Source of the DNA: Rhizobacter sp. SG703
GTDB taxonomy: Bacteria > Pseudomonadota > Gammaproteobacteria > Burkholderiales > Burkholderiaceae_C
Direction: 5' to 3'
Assembly: GCF_012275445.1 (NCBI RefSeq)
Contig: NZ_JAAZQK010000010.1
Location: 186,001 to 250,000 of the forward strand
Length of the DNA stretch: 64,000 nucleotides
Shown here: positions 1 through 8,839 of the stretch, piece after piece
Position numbering within the stretch: position 1 is the first letter of the stretch
Layout: every line of letters starts with the position of its first letter
Notes under the pieces: generated by a model
Told to the model about the DNA's origin: nothing
Seen by the model: the letters and a program-made list of their open reading frames with translations, nothing else
The model's database searches: none
Position numbers and translations under genes: made by a program

Positions 1-797
1 GCGACACGCTGCGGCCGTACCTGAACTCGATGCTGATCGCGAGCCTGTCGACGCTGCCGGCGGTCGCGATCGGCTCGATGGCGGCGTACGCGCTGACGCG
101 CATCGTCTACCGGCCGAGCGTCGCGGCGGTGCTGCTGTTCGTCGCGAGCGTCGCCGCGGTGGTCGCGCTGGTGCTGTCGGCCGGGCTGTCGCTCGGCTGG
201 GCCCTGCCGCTCGGCGCGATGCTGTTCGTGCTCGGCTTGCGGCCGCTGCAGCGGCGCATCACCGCGCGCCTCGGCAACGACGACATCCTGTTCTGGATGA
301 TCTCGCAGCGCATCCTGCCGCCGGTGGTGTCGGCGATCCCGATCTACGTGATGTTCCAGCAGGTGCACCTGCTGGACACGCAGTTCGCGCTGATCGTGAC
401 CTACATGACCGCCAACCTGCCGATCGTCGTCTGGCTGATGGTCGACTTCTTCGACGGCATCCCGCGCGAGCTGGAAGAGAGCGCGGCGCTGGACGGCGCG
501 TCGCGCTTTCGCATCCTGTTCGACCTGATGCTGCCGCTGGCGCGGCCGGGGCTGGTCGCGACGACGCTGCTCGTGCTGATCCTGAGCTGGAACGAGTACC
601 TGCTCGCGCTGTTCCTGTCGACCGCGAACGCGCAGACCATGCCGCTGCTGGTGGCGGCGCAGAACGCGACGCGCGGGCCGCAGTGGTGGACGATGAGCGT
701 GCTGATCCTGCTGATGATCGTGCCGGTGGTCGTGATGACCTTGTTCCTGCAGAAGTTCATTGCCCGCGGCCTGCTGACCGGCGCGGTGAAAGGCTGA
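1..797 (+). CDS. Sugar-type ABC transporter permease (MalG-like), 5' end outside window
   Basis: Inner-membrane permease of a carbohydrate ABC importer. The frame is open from base 3 and reads DTLRPYLNSMLIA before the first ATG at 30, which matches the interior of MalG-type permeases, so the true start lies to the left. The EAA coupling loop is visible around 470-550 (EESAALDGASRF, then LPLARPG), as is the C-terminal SWNEYLLALFL segment. Unlike most MalG relatives, about 45 hydrophobic residues lie between AAYALTR and ISQRILPP, enough for two extra membrane passes; such variants may form a known subfamily. The gene ends 3 bp before the ATPase gene, so the two are co-transcribed. The substrate cannot be read from the sequence. 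Confidence 0.9.
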   Translation, partial: DTLRPYLNSMLIASLSTLPAVAIGSMAAYALTRIVYRPSVAAVLLFVASVAAVVALVLSAGLSLGWALPLGAMLFVLGLRPLQRRITARLGNDDILFWMISQRILPPVVSAIPIYVMFQQVHLLDTQFALIVTYMTANLPIVVWLMVDFFDGIPRELEESAALDGASRFRILFDLMLPLARPGLVATTLLVLILSWNEYLLALFLSTANAQTMPLLVAAQNATRGPQWWTMSVLILLMIVPVVVMTLFLQKFIARGLLTGAVKG

Positions 798-800
798 CCC

Positions 801-1898
<1,098 letters not shown>

Positions 1899-1902
1899 GC
1901 GT

Positions 1903-2550
1903 TCACAGCTGGCGCGACAGCAGCATCCGCAGCCCGGCGAAGCCGAAGAACAGCGCGATCGTGCCGTCGAACACGCGCCGGGTCGAGCGGTAGAGGCGGC
2001 GCGCGACGGCGGTCGAGAACAGCAGCGCGTAGCTGCCGAAGATCAGCACGCCCAGCAGGCCGCAGGCGGCGAACACGACCAGCGAATCGGTCGGCGACGC
2101 GTGCAGCGGCAGGCCCATCGAGATCGTCGACAGCCACACGAAGATCGCCTTCGGGTTCGTGATGTGCATCGCGATGCCCTTCAGGAACACCTGCCGCAGG
2201 CTACCGGTGCGGCCGGCCGCGCCGGCATCGACCGGGTCGTGCCGCGCCAGCGCCGAGCGACCGGCCTTGAACGCGAGCCACAGCAGGTAGAGCCCGCCGA
2301 TCGCCTTGACCACCGTCAGCGCACCGGACCACGCGGCCAGCAGAGATGCGAGGCCGAGCGCGGCGGTGAGCCCGAGCGTCCATGACGACAGCGTGATGCC
2401 GGCCGCCAGCGCGAACGCCGGCGCGCGACCGCCGTTCATCGCGGTGCCCATCAGCGCGACGATGCTCGGGCCGGGGCTCGCGCAGCCGATGAAGTAGGCG
2501 GTGCAGGCGACGACGAGGTTGGGGTTCGAGGTGAGGGTGTCGATCGGCAT
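1903..2550 (-). CDS. LysE/RhtB family amino-acid exporter
   Basis: Small inner-membrane exporter of 215 residues, the usual length for LysE/RhtB translocators, which export amino acids or their analogues. The N-terminal segment has the family motif SPGPS (GCASPGPSIVALMG), followed by about five hydrophobic stretches. The middle conserved block reads FLKGIAMHITNPKAIFVW, with the NPKA sequence diagnostic of this family. It lies 13 bp downstream of a small secreted-protein gene on the same strand. The specific substrate cannot be inferred. Confidence 0.9.
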   Translation of the reverse strand: MPIDTLTSNPNLVVACTAYFIGCASPGPSIVALMGTAMNGGRAPAFALAAGITLSSWTLGLTAALGLASLLAAWSGALTVVKAIGGLYLLWLAFKAGRSALARHDPVDAGAAGRTGSLRQVFLKGIAMHITNPKAIFVWLSTISMGLPLHASPTDSLVVFAACGLLGVLIFGSYALLFSTAVARRLYRSTRRVFDGTIALFFGFAGLRMLLSRQL

Positions 2551-2563
2551 GGGTTGACTTCGT

Positions 2564-2800
2564 TCAGCTGCGGATCATCGCGCCGATGCGATCGGCGCGG
2601 TCCTTGGTCAGGCTCTCCATGCTCAGCGTGACGCCGCTGTCGCAGGCGTCGTGGTCGCGTCGGATGTCATCGGCCGGGATGTGGGTCTGCCTGGCCATCT
2701 CGCGGACGACGGCCTCGTCCGGCGCCGCGGTGGCGGCGACGGTGGCGGCGAGCAGCAGTGCGGGAGCGAGCGGCTTGAGCAGGTGCGACGGAGGTTTCAT
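2564..2800 (-). CDS. Small secreted protein of unknown function (78 aa)
   Basis: I do not recognise this protein. The N-terminus is a clear signal peptide: MKPPSHLLKP, then a hydrophobic Ala/Leu core, with a likely cut after ATAA near residue 26. The mature part is about 52 residues, polar, with one cysteine (DACDSG), so it is probably periplasmic. The ATG at 2800 is chosen because it gives a textbook signal peptide; an upstream extension would be Arg-rich and lie antisense to nothing useful. It sits between the GNAT and LysE genes on the same strand with short gaps and probably shares their transcript. Confidence 0.6.
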   Translation of the reverse strand: MKPPSHLLKPLAPALLLAATVAATAAPDEAVVREMARQTHIPADDIRRDHDACDSGVTLSMESLTKDRADRIGAMIRS

Positions 2801-2820
2801 GGCGGTGAGGCGACAGGGGT

Positions 2821-3270
2821 TCAGGCGTTCTGAAGGCCGCCGCTCACGAAGGAGTAGCGGTGGATGTCGGTGCGCAGCTGCCAGCCCTGGTGCTCCCAGT
2901 ACGCCTGCGCGAGCGCGTTGGTGCGGAACACGTCGACGTGCGACTTCAGGATGCCGAGCTGTGCCAGCGCCGCGAGGCAGCGGTCGACCAGCGCGTTGGC
3001 GATCCCTTGCCGGCGATGCCCGGCGAGCACGACCAGGTGCTGCAGGTAGCCGCGCCGCCCGTCGTGCCCGCACATCAGGCAGCCGACCAGCCGTCCTTCC
3101 TTCTCGGCGACGAGGCTCAGGCCGGGATTGCGCGCGAGGTAGCGCGCCGTCGCGTCGCGCGAATCGGCATCGCGGAACGAGACACCCGGCGTGGCCTTCA
3201 TCAGCTCGATCACGGCGTCGTAGTCGGCGATCGTCATGGCCCGCAACGTGGCCTGGCGCAGCGCGCTCAC
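2821..3270 (-). CDS. GNAT-family N-acetyltransferase
   Basis: Single-domain acetyl-CoA-dependent acetyltransferase, 149 aa. The acetyl-CoA loop (motif A) is LVVLAGHRRQGIANALVDR, with RRQGIA as the pyrophosphate-binding turn. The C-terminal half contains AQAYWEHQGWQ, matching motif B (Y..xGF-like). I chose GTG at 3270 because it overlaps the stop of the preceding gene (GTGA) and keeps the first strand LRAMTIADYDAV complete; the ATG at 3237 would cut that strand. Coupling to the ADP-ribosylglycohydrolase suggests co-expression. The acceptor substrate is unknown. Confidence 0.88.
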   Translation of the reverse strand: MSALRQATLRAMTIADYDAVIELMKATPGVSFRDADSRDATARYLARNPGLSLVAEKEGRLVGCLMCGHDGRRGYLQHLVVLAGHRRQGIANALVDRCLAALAQLGILKSHVDVFRTNALAQAYWEHQGWQLRTDIHRYSFVSGGLQNA

Positions 3271-4049
3271 TTCGGCGCTTCCGGCATGAAGGCCTGCATG
3301 AAGCGCTTCGTCGTGGCGAGCAGCAAGCCGTCCAGCGTCCTCGTCACCGGTTGGGCGATGGCCGGCGGAACCCCGCCGTAGAAGGCCTCGGCGATGCCGC
3401 CGGTGATGCAGGCAATGGTGTCGCTGTCGCCGCCGATCGAGATCGCATTGCGGATCGCATCCTCGAAGTCGGTCGATTCCAGGAAGGCGATGATCGCCTC
3501 GGGCACCGTGCCCTGGCATGAGCTGTCGTAGCGGTAGACGAGCCGGATGTCGTCGAGCCGGCGCGACAGGTCGTAGCCGAACGTGGTCTCGACATAGCGC
3601 ATGACGTCGTCGCGGCTGCCGCCGGTGCGGGCGATGAAGATGCTGGCCGCGACGGCCTGCGCGCCCTTGATGCCTTCCGGATGGTCGTGCGTGACGCGGG
3701 TGTAGCGATCGGCCTGGGCCAGCACCTCGTCGAGGGTGTCGAACGCGAAGCCGACCGGGCTGATGCGCATCGCCGCGCCGTTGCCCCAGCTGTGGTACGG
3801 CGTCGGGTCGGGCGAGCGCGCCCACTGCTTGAACCGCCCGCCATAGCCGGCACGCGGGTAGCGGGCGGCGTAGGCCTTCAGCAGCGGCCCGTAGTCGACG
3901 CCGTCGAGGATGGCCTCGGCCAGCGCGACGGTCAGCACGGTGTCGTCAGTGAACGAACAGCGCGGGCTGAGGAGTTCGAACGCCTTGGTCTTGATGTTGT
4001 TCCACTCGTAGATCGAGCCGATCACGTCGCCAGCGATTGCTCCAAGCAT
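3267..4049 (-). CDS. ADP-ribosylglycohydrolase family protein
   Basis: Predicted Mg-dependent hydrolase (260 aa) that removes ADP-ribose from proteins or small molecules, of the DraG/ARH fold. Family signatures are intact: GDVIGSIYEW at the N-terminus, metal-binding FTDDT at 33-37, THDHPEGIKGA in the middle and GGDSDT at 206-211. The ATG at 4049 is preceded by a strong AAGGAGG ribosome-binding site, separated from the start by a run of C residues (eight consecutive G on the plus strand). It lies downstream of an XRE regulator and overlaps the GNAT gene. What is de-ADP-ribosylated cannot be seen; no DraT-like transferase is present in this window. Confidence 0.93.
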   Translation of the reverse strand: MLGAIAGDVIGSIYEWNNIKTKAFELLSPRCSFTDDTVLTVALAEAILDGVDYGPLLKAYAARYPRAGYGGRFKQWARSPDPTPYHSWGNGAAMRISPVGFAFDTLDEVLAQADRYTRVTHDHPEGIKGAQAVAASIFIARTGGSRDDVMRYVETTFGYDLSRRLDDIRLVYRYDSSCQGTVPEAIIAFLESTDFEDAIRNAISIGGDSDTIACITGGIAEAFYGGVPPAIAQPVTRTLDGLLLATTKRFMQAFMPEAPK

Positions 4050-4116
4050 GGGGGGGGCCTCCTTGGGGCCTACTCTACCGGCACGCCGCCGATCGATGCC
4101 GAGCGCACTCGCTCGT

Positions 4117-4359
4117 TCACTTCTTGCGCGCACCCATCGCCGGACGCATTTGGTCGAACAAGTCGAAGACCGTCATCCCCAACGCATTGGCGATGACTTC
4201 GATGGCATTGAGCGTCGGATTGGCGTGGCCGTTCTCGATCCGGCTCAGGTAGGTTTGATAGAACCCGCAGCGTTCGCCGAACTCGACCTGGCTCAGGCCC
4301 GCCTCGGTTCGCAGCGTCCGCACACACTCTCCGAATTGCTGGGACAGGCTCGGTTTCAC
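4117..4359 (-). CDS. XRE-family helix-turn-helix regulator
   Basis: Small DNA-binding protein made almost only of a Cro/C1-type HTH. The helix pair is visible in GLSQVEFGERCGFYQTYLSR, followed by IENGHANPTL and a C-terminal VFDLFDQM. With GTG at 4359 it is 80 aa. In-frame alternatives upstream are ATG 4410 and TTG 4470, but they would put a repeated 9-bp motif inside the gene, so the shorter form is preferred. No clear ribosome-binding site decides the matter. It precedes the ADP-ribosylglycohydrolase by 67 bp and may control that operon and itself. Confidence 0.8.
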   Translation of the reverse strand: MKPSLSQQFGECVRTLRTEAGLSQVEFGERCGFYQTYLSRIENGHANPTLNAIEVIANALGMTVFDLFDQMRPAMGARKK

Positions 4360-4373
4360 AGGCAGAACTGTCG

Positions 4374-4411
4374 GTGTTATGCCTTCATTCGCATAAACAC
4401 TAATTCGCATA
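4374..4411. promoter_or_regulatory. Candidate operator of the XRE regulator: direct and inverted repeats
   Basis: Two perfect copies of ATTCGCATA lie at 4387-4395 and 4403-4411, starting 16 bp apart (about one and a half helical turns). Overlapping them is an imperfect palindrome GTGTTATGC (4374-4382) and GCATAAACAC (4391-4400). The stretch is AT-rich compared with its surroundings and sits just upstream of the GTG start of the XRE gene. Such repeats are typical operator architecture for small HTH regulators. Binding is inference. Confidence 0.45.
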
Positions 4412-4454
4412 CAGCGCTTCGCTTGGCTGCACGGCGCAACGAAAGGCCGATGCC

Positions 4455-4613
4455 ATGTCCCTCGATTCAAGGCTGACTCGGCAGCCGATGACGGCCCGCC
4501 GCATCAGCCGCCTGCTCGCCCAGGTCATCGACATCACCGACGGCACGCGCCATCTGCTCGAACTCGCCGAGCAGGACGCCTGGCCGACTGTCGACGACCA
4601 GGCGCCGGTGCGA
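4455..4613 (+). pseudogene. Possible 5' fragment of a small protein gene, ending in a repeat
   Basis: A plausible gene start is seen here: AAAGG at 4442-4446, then ATG at 4455, then about 53 codons rich in helix-forming residues (TARRISRLLAQVIDITDG, then HLLELAEQDAWPTVDD). At 4610 the frame runs into a degenerate copy of the interspersed FDRLRANG-type repeat and loses any protein-like character; the frame stays open only because of the GC content. The fragment is vaguely like the start of short helical chaperones such as FliT, but that is a guess. The rest of 4614-4694 holds only repeat-derived sequence. This accounts for the roughly 335-bp gap between the XRE gene and the next minus-strand gene. 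Confidence 0.3.
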
Positions 4614-4672
4614 CAAGCTCAGTCCCTGCTCAGGGCGAACGGGGCGGGGCGAACGGGGCAGGCGGGTCAGGG
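4610..4672 (+). repeat. Degenerate interspersed repeat (GACAAGCTCAG / CAGGGCGAACGG type)
   Basis: The sequence GCGACAAGCTCAG is followed six bases later by CTCAGGGCGAACGG and then by a second GGGCGAACGGGGC copy. The same words form the compact repeat at 59972-60004. This looks like an internally expanded or damaged copy of that element. It lies in the non-coding gap between the XRE gene and the stop of the unknown protein at 4695. Confidence 0.6.
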
Positions 4673-4694
4673 CGCGCGATTGAGTCAGTTGGCT

Positions 4695-5624
4695 TCAAGC
4701 ATCCGCATACGCCCGCAGCACCATCTCCTCGTCCCCCCGGTCGCTGATCTCGATCAGCACCGTGTGCTGCAGCTCGACCACCGGGTGGTTCGCGCAGTGC
4801 TTGCAGAACCACAGCACCTCGCCCAGCGACTCGACCTCGTGCGAAGTCGTCACGACCTGCCCTTCGGGCGGGATCGGGCCGAAGCCGAACTGCTCCAGGT
4901 TGGCCATCGCGACCGCGTGGTCCCACAGGCTCGCATCCCGGCCCCAGGCCATCACGTGCAGGCAGCCGCTGTCGACCAGCCACTCGCTGACCGCGATCTG
5001 CCAGGTCACTGTCAGCTTGGCATCGATCATCACGACGGCGCGGAACGGCGCCAGCGCCGACAGGTCGGGCAGCCCGCCACCGGGGGTCACGTGCCGGTAC
5101 TGCGCCGGAGGCCCCTGCAGCGACGGCTCGCCCGCCAGTACGCGCAGCGTTTCGCGGATCGCCGCCAGCACGTCGAAGAAGCTGCCGTAGACATCTTCGT
5201 CGGCGTCGTAGCGTGCCTGGTTCTCGGCCAGGTACTCGACCGCCGGCAGCAGCTCGGGCATCAGCGGCACGATGGCCTCGGGCTCGTCCTCGAGCCGCCG
5301 CAGGATCAGGTTCAGGAACGCATCGGCCGCGGTCGACGCGTACAGCCCCTGGTTGATCTCGAAGATGCGAGGCGACACGACGAAGTCGCGGAACACCGGC
5401 AGGTAGAAGCGGAACGGCGCGGCCGGCATCGCGCCCAGGTCTTCGGCGCGCGACAGCACGTCGCTGTGCTCGAAGAGCGCCAGCGCCTGCTCGCGCGTCT
5501 TGTCGGCGAACTGCCGGTAGGCGTAGGCGATGTCGAGGTCGGCTGCGAAGTCACCCCATTCGGCAGCGTCCGGCGGCGTCGCGGCGATCGGCCCGTCCAC
5601 CCTAGCGCCGATGGCCTTCGTCAT
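4695..5624 (-). CDS. Conserved-looking protein of unknown function, overlaps proQ
   Basis: I do not recognise a named family with certainty. The 309-aa product is soluble, acidic and without a signal peptide. An N-terminal helical part (DIAYAYRQFADKTREQALAL) is followed after residue 200 by a second region with the pattern VVMIDAKLTVTWQIAVSEW, then CLHVMAWGRD and CKHCANHP, which resembles small bacterial DUF proteins (possibly DUF7684). The ATG at 5624 is chosen because upstream codons are Arg-rich and belong to the overlapping 3' end of proQ in another frame. The 23-bp overlap implies translational coupling to proQ. Confidence 0.75.
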   Translation of the reverse strand: MTKAIGARVDGPIAATPPDAAEWGDFAADLDIAYAYRQFADKTREQALALFEHSDVLSRAEDLGAMPAAPFRFYLPVFRDFVVSPRIFEINQGLYASTAADAFLNLILRRLEDEPEAIVPLMPELLPAVEYLAENQARYDADEDVYGSFFDVLAAIRETLRVLAGEPSLQGPPAQYRHVTPGGGLPDLSALAPFRAVVMIDAKLTVTWQIAVSEWLVDSGCLHVMAWGRDASLWDHAVAMANLEQFGFGPIPPEGQVVTTSHEVESLGEVLWFCKHCANHPVVELQHTVLIEISDRGDEEMVLRAYADA

Positions 5625-6423
5625 TGCGCGGGCCGCGTCCACGCGGACCTTGGGGTCGCTCTTGCGACGGACGTTCCGACGGGCGTTGCGACGCGCGTTG
5701 CGGCGGGCCGTCGCGGCGCGGGCCGGGCGGGCGGCCCTGCGGGCGCGCATCGGGCGGCGGGCGCCGCTGCTGGTCCTGCGCCGCTTCGGCACGGGCGATC
5801 TCCAGCAGCCCGTCCAGTTCTTCCTCGGCCACCTGCTTCAGCACGCAGAAATTGGCCCGCGTCAGCGTGGTGCGTTCGTAGTCGAACAACAGCCCGGCCC
5901 GGTTGCGCCGCTGCTGCTCTTCGAGCTCGCGGCGCGACTGCAGGCCGACGCCGCGTCGCGTCAGCTCGTCGATCGCGATCTGGCGGTGCTCGTCGCTGAT
6001 CTCGCCGCCGGGCTTGCCGTCGAGGTCGAAGCGCTGGCGGCCGCGTGCCACCGACAGCAGGTACGAGGTGCTGCCGGTGTAGCGGCGGAAGAACGCCGTC
6101 AGCACCTGCTTGCTGAACACGCCGGGGGCACGCGCTTCGATGTCGACGTGGGTGCGCAGCTTCAGCGGCTTCGGCGGGCCGTCGAACAGCGCCGGGAAGC
6201 GCTGGCGCAGCGCCTGCGCGCAGGCGGCAGGGCTCATGCCCGGGGCCTTGGCGGGTGCCGGTGCCTTGGCAGGCGCGTCGGCCGATGCGTCGGCAGGCGC
6301 TTCCACAGGCAACTCGGCGGACGCCTCGACGGGCGCGTCGGCCGCGGAGGTGGCTGCCACGGGGCTACCGTCGACAGGCGGCTGTGCCGACGGCGTGGCC
6401 GGGGAAGGGGGCGTTGAACTCAT
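5602..6423 (-). CDS. proQ: ProQ/FinO-family RNA chaperone
   Basis: RNA-binding protein (273 aa) that stabilises small RNAs and mRNA 3' ends. The FinO/ProQ fold spans about residues 65-150, with RQRFPALFDGPPKPLKLRTH, then VLTAFFRRYTGSTSYLLSVA and RFDLDGKPGGEIS, all diagnostic. The first 60 residues are an Ala/Pro-rich linker and the last 60 an Arg/Pro/Gln-rich tail (RPPGPRRDGPPQR), both probably disordered; the basic tail likely adds RNA affinity. ATG 6423 excludes an Arg-rich read-through. It lies 83 bp downstream of a SUV3-like RNA helicase on the same strand and overlaps the next gene. Confidence 0.92.
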   Translation of the reverse strand: MSSTPPSPATPSAQPPVDGSPVAATSAADAPVEASAELPVEAPADASADAPAKAPAPAKAPGMSPAACAQALRQRFPALFDGPPKPLKLRTHVDIEARAPGVFSKQVLTAFFRRYTGSTSYLLSVARGRQRFDLDGKPGGEISDEHRQIAIDELTRRGVGLQSRRELEEQQRRNRAGLLFDYERTTLTRANFCVLKQVAEEELDGLLEIARAEAAQDQQRRPPPDARPQGRPPGPRRDGPPQRASQRPSERPSQERPQGPRGRGPRNDEGHRR

Positions 6424-6506
6424 GGAGGAAGCGACAAGCGGGAAAGGAGGGGATTGTGACGCCGTGCGGCCAGGTCGGTGTGTCAGGGGGTGAGGGCGCC
6501 GGGCAC

Positions 6507-8723
6507 TCAGCGCCGCGCGCGGTGCCGCACCTGGGCCAGCGGCCGCTTGCCCTTCAGCTGCCGCTCGATGCCGTCGTTCAGCTGGCTGCGCAATGCCGTC
6601 ACCTCGTCGACCTTGCCGTACACGCCGGGGAAGCGCAGGTCCAGCCACAGCCACAGCGTGCACGAGCGCAGCGCCTGCTCCATGCGGTCGAGCCGGCTGT
6701 GGCCGTCGACGTCCTGCAGGAACCACGGCGAGCCGGCGCGGCCGGTCAGCGCATGGCTGCTGCTCCAGTCGAGGAACTCCTGCACCTGCGAGACGGTGCG
6801 GGTGTCGACCGGCGCCTGCGCGTAGATGAAGCGCTCCTTCAGCGTGAGCTTCGCGGCGCTGCGGTCGAGCTGCTCGGCCAGTTCGAGCATCTGCTCCAGC
6901 TCGGCCACCGCGAAGTGCGCGTTGTCGAGCTTCAGCTGCTCCATGAACACGCCCAGCACCTCGCGCAGCTGCGTCTTGCGCATCCGCGACGCGATGGTGT
7001 CCACATGCCAGCCGTTCGGCGCGACCGGCGCCTTGAAGTCGCGCGGCGCGCGCGGCGTGCGCGGCAGCCGCTCCTTCAGCATGCGCAGCGCCTGCGGCTC
7101 GGCCTCTTTCAGCACGCCGACGAAGCCCTCTTCATGCATGCCGAAGCGGCCGGCGCGGCCGCCGATCTGGTGCACCTCGGATTCATCGAGCGGCCGGTCG
7201 CCCTGGCCGTCGAACTTGCTCATCGTGCTGAACAGCACGCGGCGGATCGGCAGGTTCAGCCCCATGCCGATCGCGTCGGTGGCGACCAGCACATGCGATT
7301 CGCCCTGCGCAAAGCGCTCGGCCTCGCGCCGGCGCACCTCGGGCGGCAGCGCGCCGTAGATCACCGACACCGGGTGGCCGCCGGCGGCGATCTGGTCGCG
7401 CAGCGTCAGCACGTCGCGCCGGCTGAAGGCCACCACCGCATCGCCCTTCGTCAGCGCGCCGATCGGCACCGGCGCCTCGATCAGCTGCACATGCTGCTTG
7501 CGCTCGAAGTGCCGCACGCTGCAGCGTTCGCCGCACAGCCCGAGCAGGTTCTCGATCGCCGGCACCGCATAGGCCGAGCAGATGATGATCACCTCGCTGG
7601 CCGGCACCGCGACGATCGCCTGCGTCCACGCCCAGCCGCGGTACGGGTCGAAGATCATCTGGGCCTCGTCGATCACCGCGACGTCGACCACCTTGCTGGT
7701 GTTCACCATCTCGATGGTGCTGGACACCAGCCCGGCGCCTTCGGCCGGCACGTTCTCTTCGCCGGTCAGCAGCGAGCACGCGACCCCACGGCCGACCAGC
7801 CGGTCGCGGCCTTCCAGCGCCAGCAGCCGCAGCGGTGCGAGGTAGGCACCGTCGTGCGCGCGCGCCAGCTGCTCGAAGGCCGCGTAGGTCTTGCCGCTGT
7901 TCGGCGGGCCGACGTAGAGCGTCACGTTGCGCTGCAGCCGGCGCGCCTTCACGAAGGTGTCGGGGTAGCCCTGGAACGCGAGCTCGCTGTTCAGCCCGGC
8001 CAGCGTGTCGAGTTCGGCCACCTGGTGTTCCCAGCGCTCCTGCGCGCGCACGCAGGCGGCACGCAGGTCGGCCACCGGCTGCGGCGTCGCGCATTCGGCC
8101 AGCAGGCGCGGCAGAAGCATGTCGAGGTGGCGCGGGTTGTGCGCGCGACTGCGCTGCACCAGCGCCTCGAGCGCCGCTTGCACTTCGCCGGCGTGCGGCC
8201 AGGCCGCGATCGGCCCGAGCGCGGCCAGCAGCGCCGGCTTGTCGCCGTTGCGGAAGAAGGCCCACACCGGTTCCGACGCGATCGGGATCCGGAACATCAC
8301 CGGCACGCGCCAGTTCACGTCGGCCAGCTGCAACGGCTGGCTGATCAGGCGCGTCCAGCGGCCGCCTTCGCGGACGATGCCGAGTGCATCGAGCGCGGCG
8401 GTGCGGTCCAGCATCACGGTGCGCACCTCGGGGCCGTTGCCGACCTCGTCCAGGTGCTGCAGCGCCGCGTCGATCACGTCGGGCGCGATCCAGCGGCTCG
8501 GCCGGGCGCCGGCCACCGCCTTCTGCAGCAGCACGAGGCCGAGCTTGTCGAGGCGCTCGTCGAGCCCCGACGCGTGTTCGTCGAAATAGTCGGCGGGCTT
8601 GACGACCTGGGGCAGCGCGTAGGCGGCCTGGCGGATGCGGGCGAGCTGCTCGGGCGAGACGTGCGCGGGCACGCGCGCCGCATGGCGCGGGTTGGGAAGA
8701 TTCACGGTGGGGGAGGCACTCAC
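6507..8723 (-). CDS. SUV3-like DExH RNA helicase
   Basis: A 738-residue superfamily 2 helicase resembling the mitochondrial RNA helicase SUV3. Walker A is VGPPNSGKT at 271-279, motif II is DEAQ at 352-355, and motif VI is QIGGRAGR at 519-526. Between them are VLVATDAIGMGLNLPI and a SUV3-type C-terminal region (SSHALTGRAGSPW). About 265 residues precede the helicase core and are not recognised. The likely start is GTG 8723. Mitochondrial SUV3 unwinds RNA for degradation; bacterial homologues are less well known. Its position upstream of proQ suggests an RNA-turnover role, which is inference. It is divergent from serA across 116 bp. Confidence 0.9.
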   Translation of the reverse strand: MSASPTVNLPNPRHAARVPAHVSPEQLARIRQAAYALPQVVKPADYFDEHASGLDERLDKLGLVLLQKAVAGARPSRWIAPDVIDAALQHLDEVGNGPEVRTVMLDRTAALDALGIVREGGRWTRLISQPLQLADVNWRVPVMFRIPIASEPVWAFFRNGDKPALLAALGPIAAWPHAGEVQAALEALVQRSRAHNPRHLDMLLPRLLAECATPQPVADLRAACVRAQERWEHQVAELDTLAGLNSELAFQGYPDTFVKARRLQRNVTLYVGPPNSGKTYAAFEQLARAHDGAYLAPLRLLALEGRDRLVGRGVACSLLTGEENVPAEGAGLVSSTIEMVNTSKVVDVAVIDEAQMIFDPYRGWAWTQAIVAVPASEVIIICSAYAVPAIENLLGLCGERCSVRHFERKQHVQLIEAPVPIGALTKGDAVVAFSRRDVLTLRDQIAAGGHPVSVIYGALPPEVRRREAERFAQGESHVLVATDAIGMGLNLPIRRVLFSTMSKFDGQGDRPLDESEVHQIGGRAGRFGMHEEGFVGVLKEAEPQALRMLKERLPRTPRAPRDFKAPVAPNGWHVDTIASRMRKTQLREVLGVFMEQLKLDNAHFAVAELEQMLELAEQLDRSAAKLTLKERFIYAQAPVDTRTVSQVQEFLDWSSSHALTGRAGSPWFLQDVDGHSRLDRMEQALRSCTLWLWLDLRFPGVYGKVDEVTALRSQLNDGIERQLKGKRPLAQVRHRARR

Positions 8724-8839
8724 AAAGGCTGGGGTACGGCGGAAAAGCCCCGGAACTCTAACCGGTGTGCCCCGCAGGCCCGCCAGCGCGCATGCCCTTC
8801 CACCGCATGGGGCCGCTGCGGCTGTTCAACAATCGGCGC

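Noticed and set aside
4455-5999. 514-codon plus-strand frame starting with a good ribosome-binding site
   Set aside because: Only the first 50 or so codons look protein-like; the rest is antisense to the unknown protein and proQ and begins with repeat-derived sequence.
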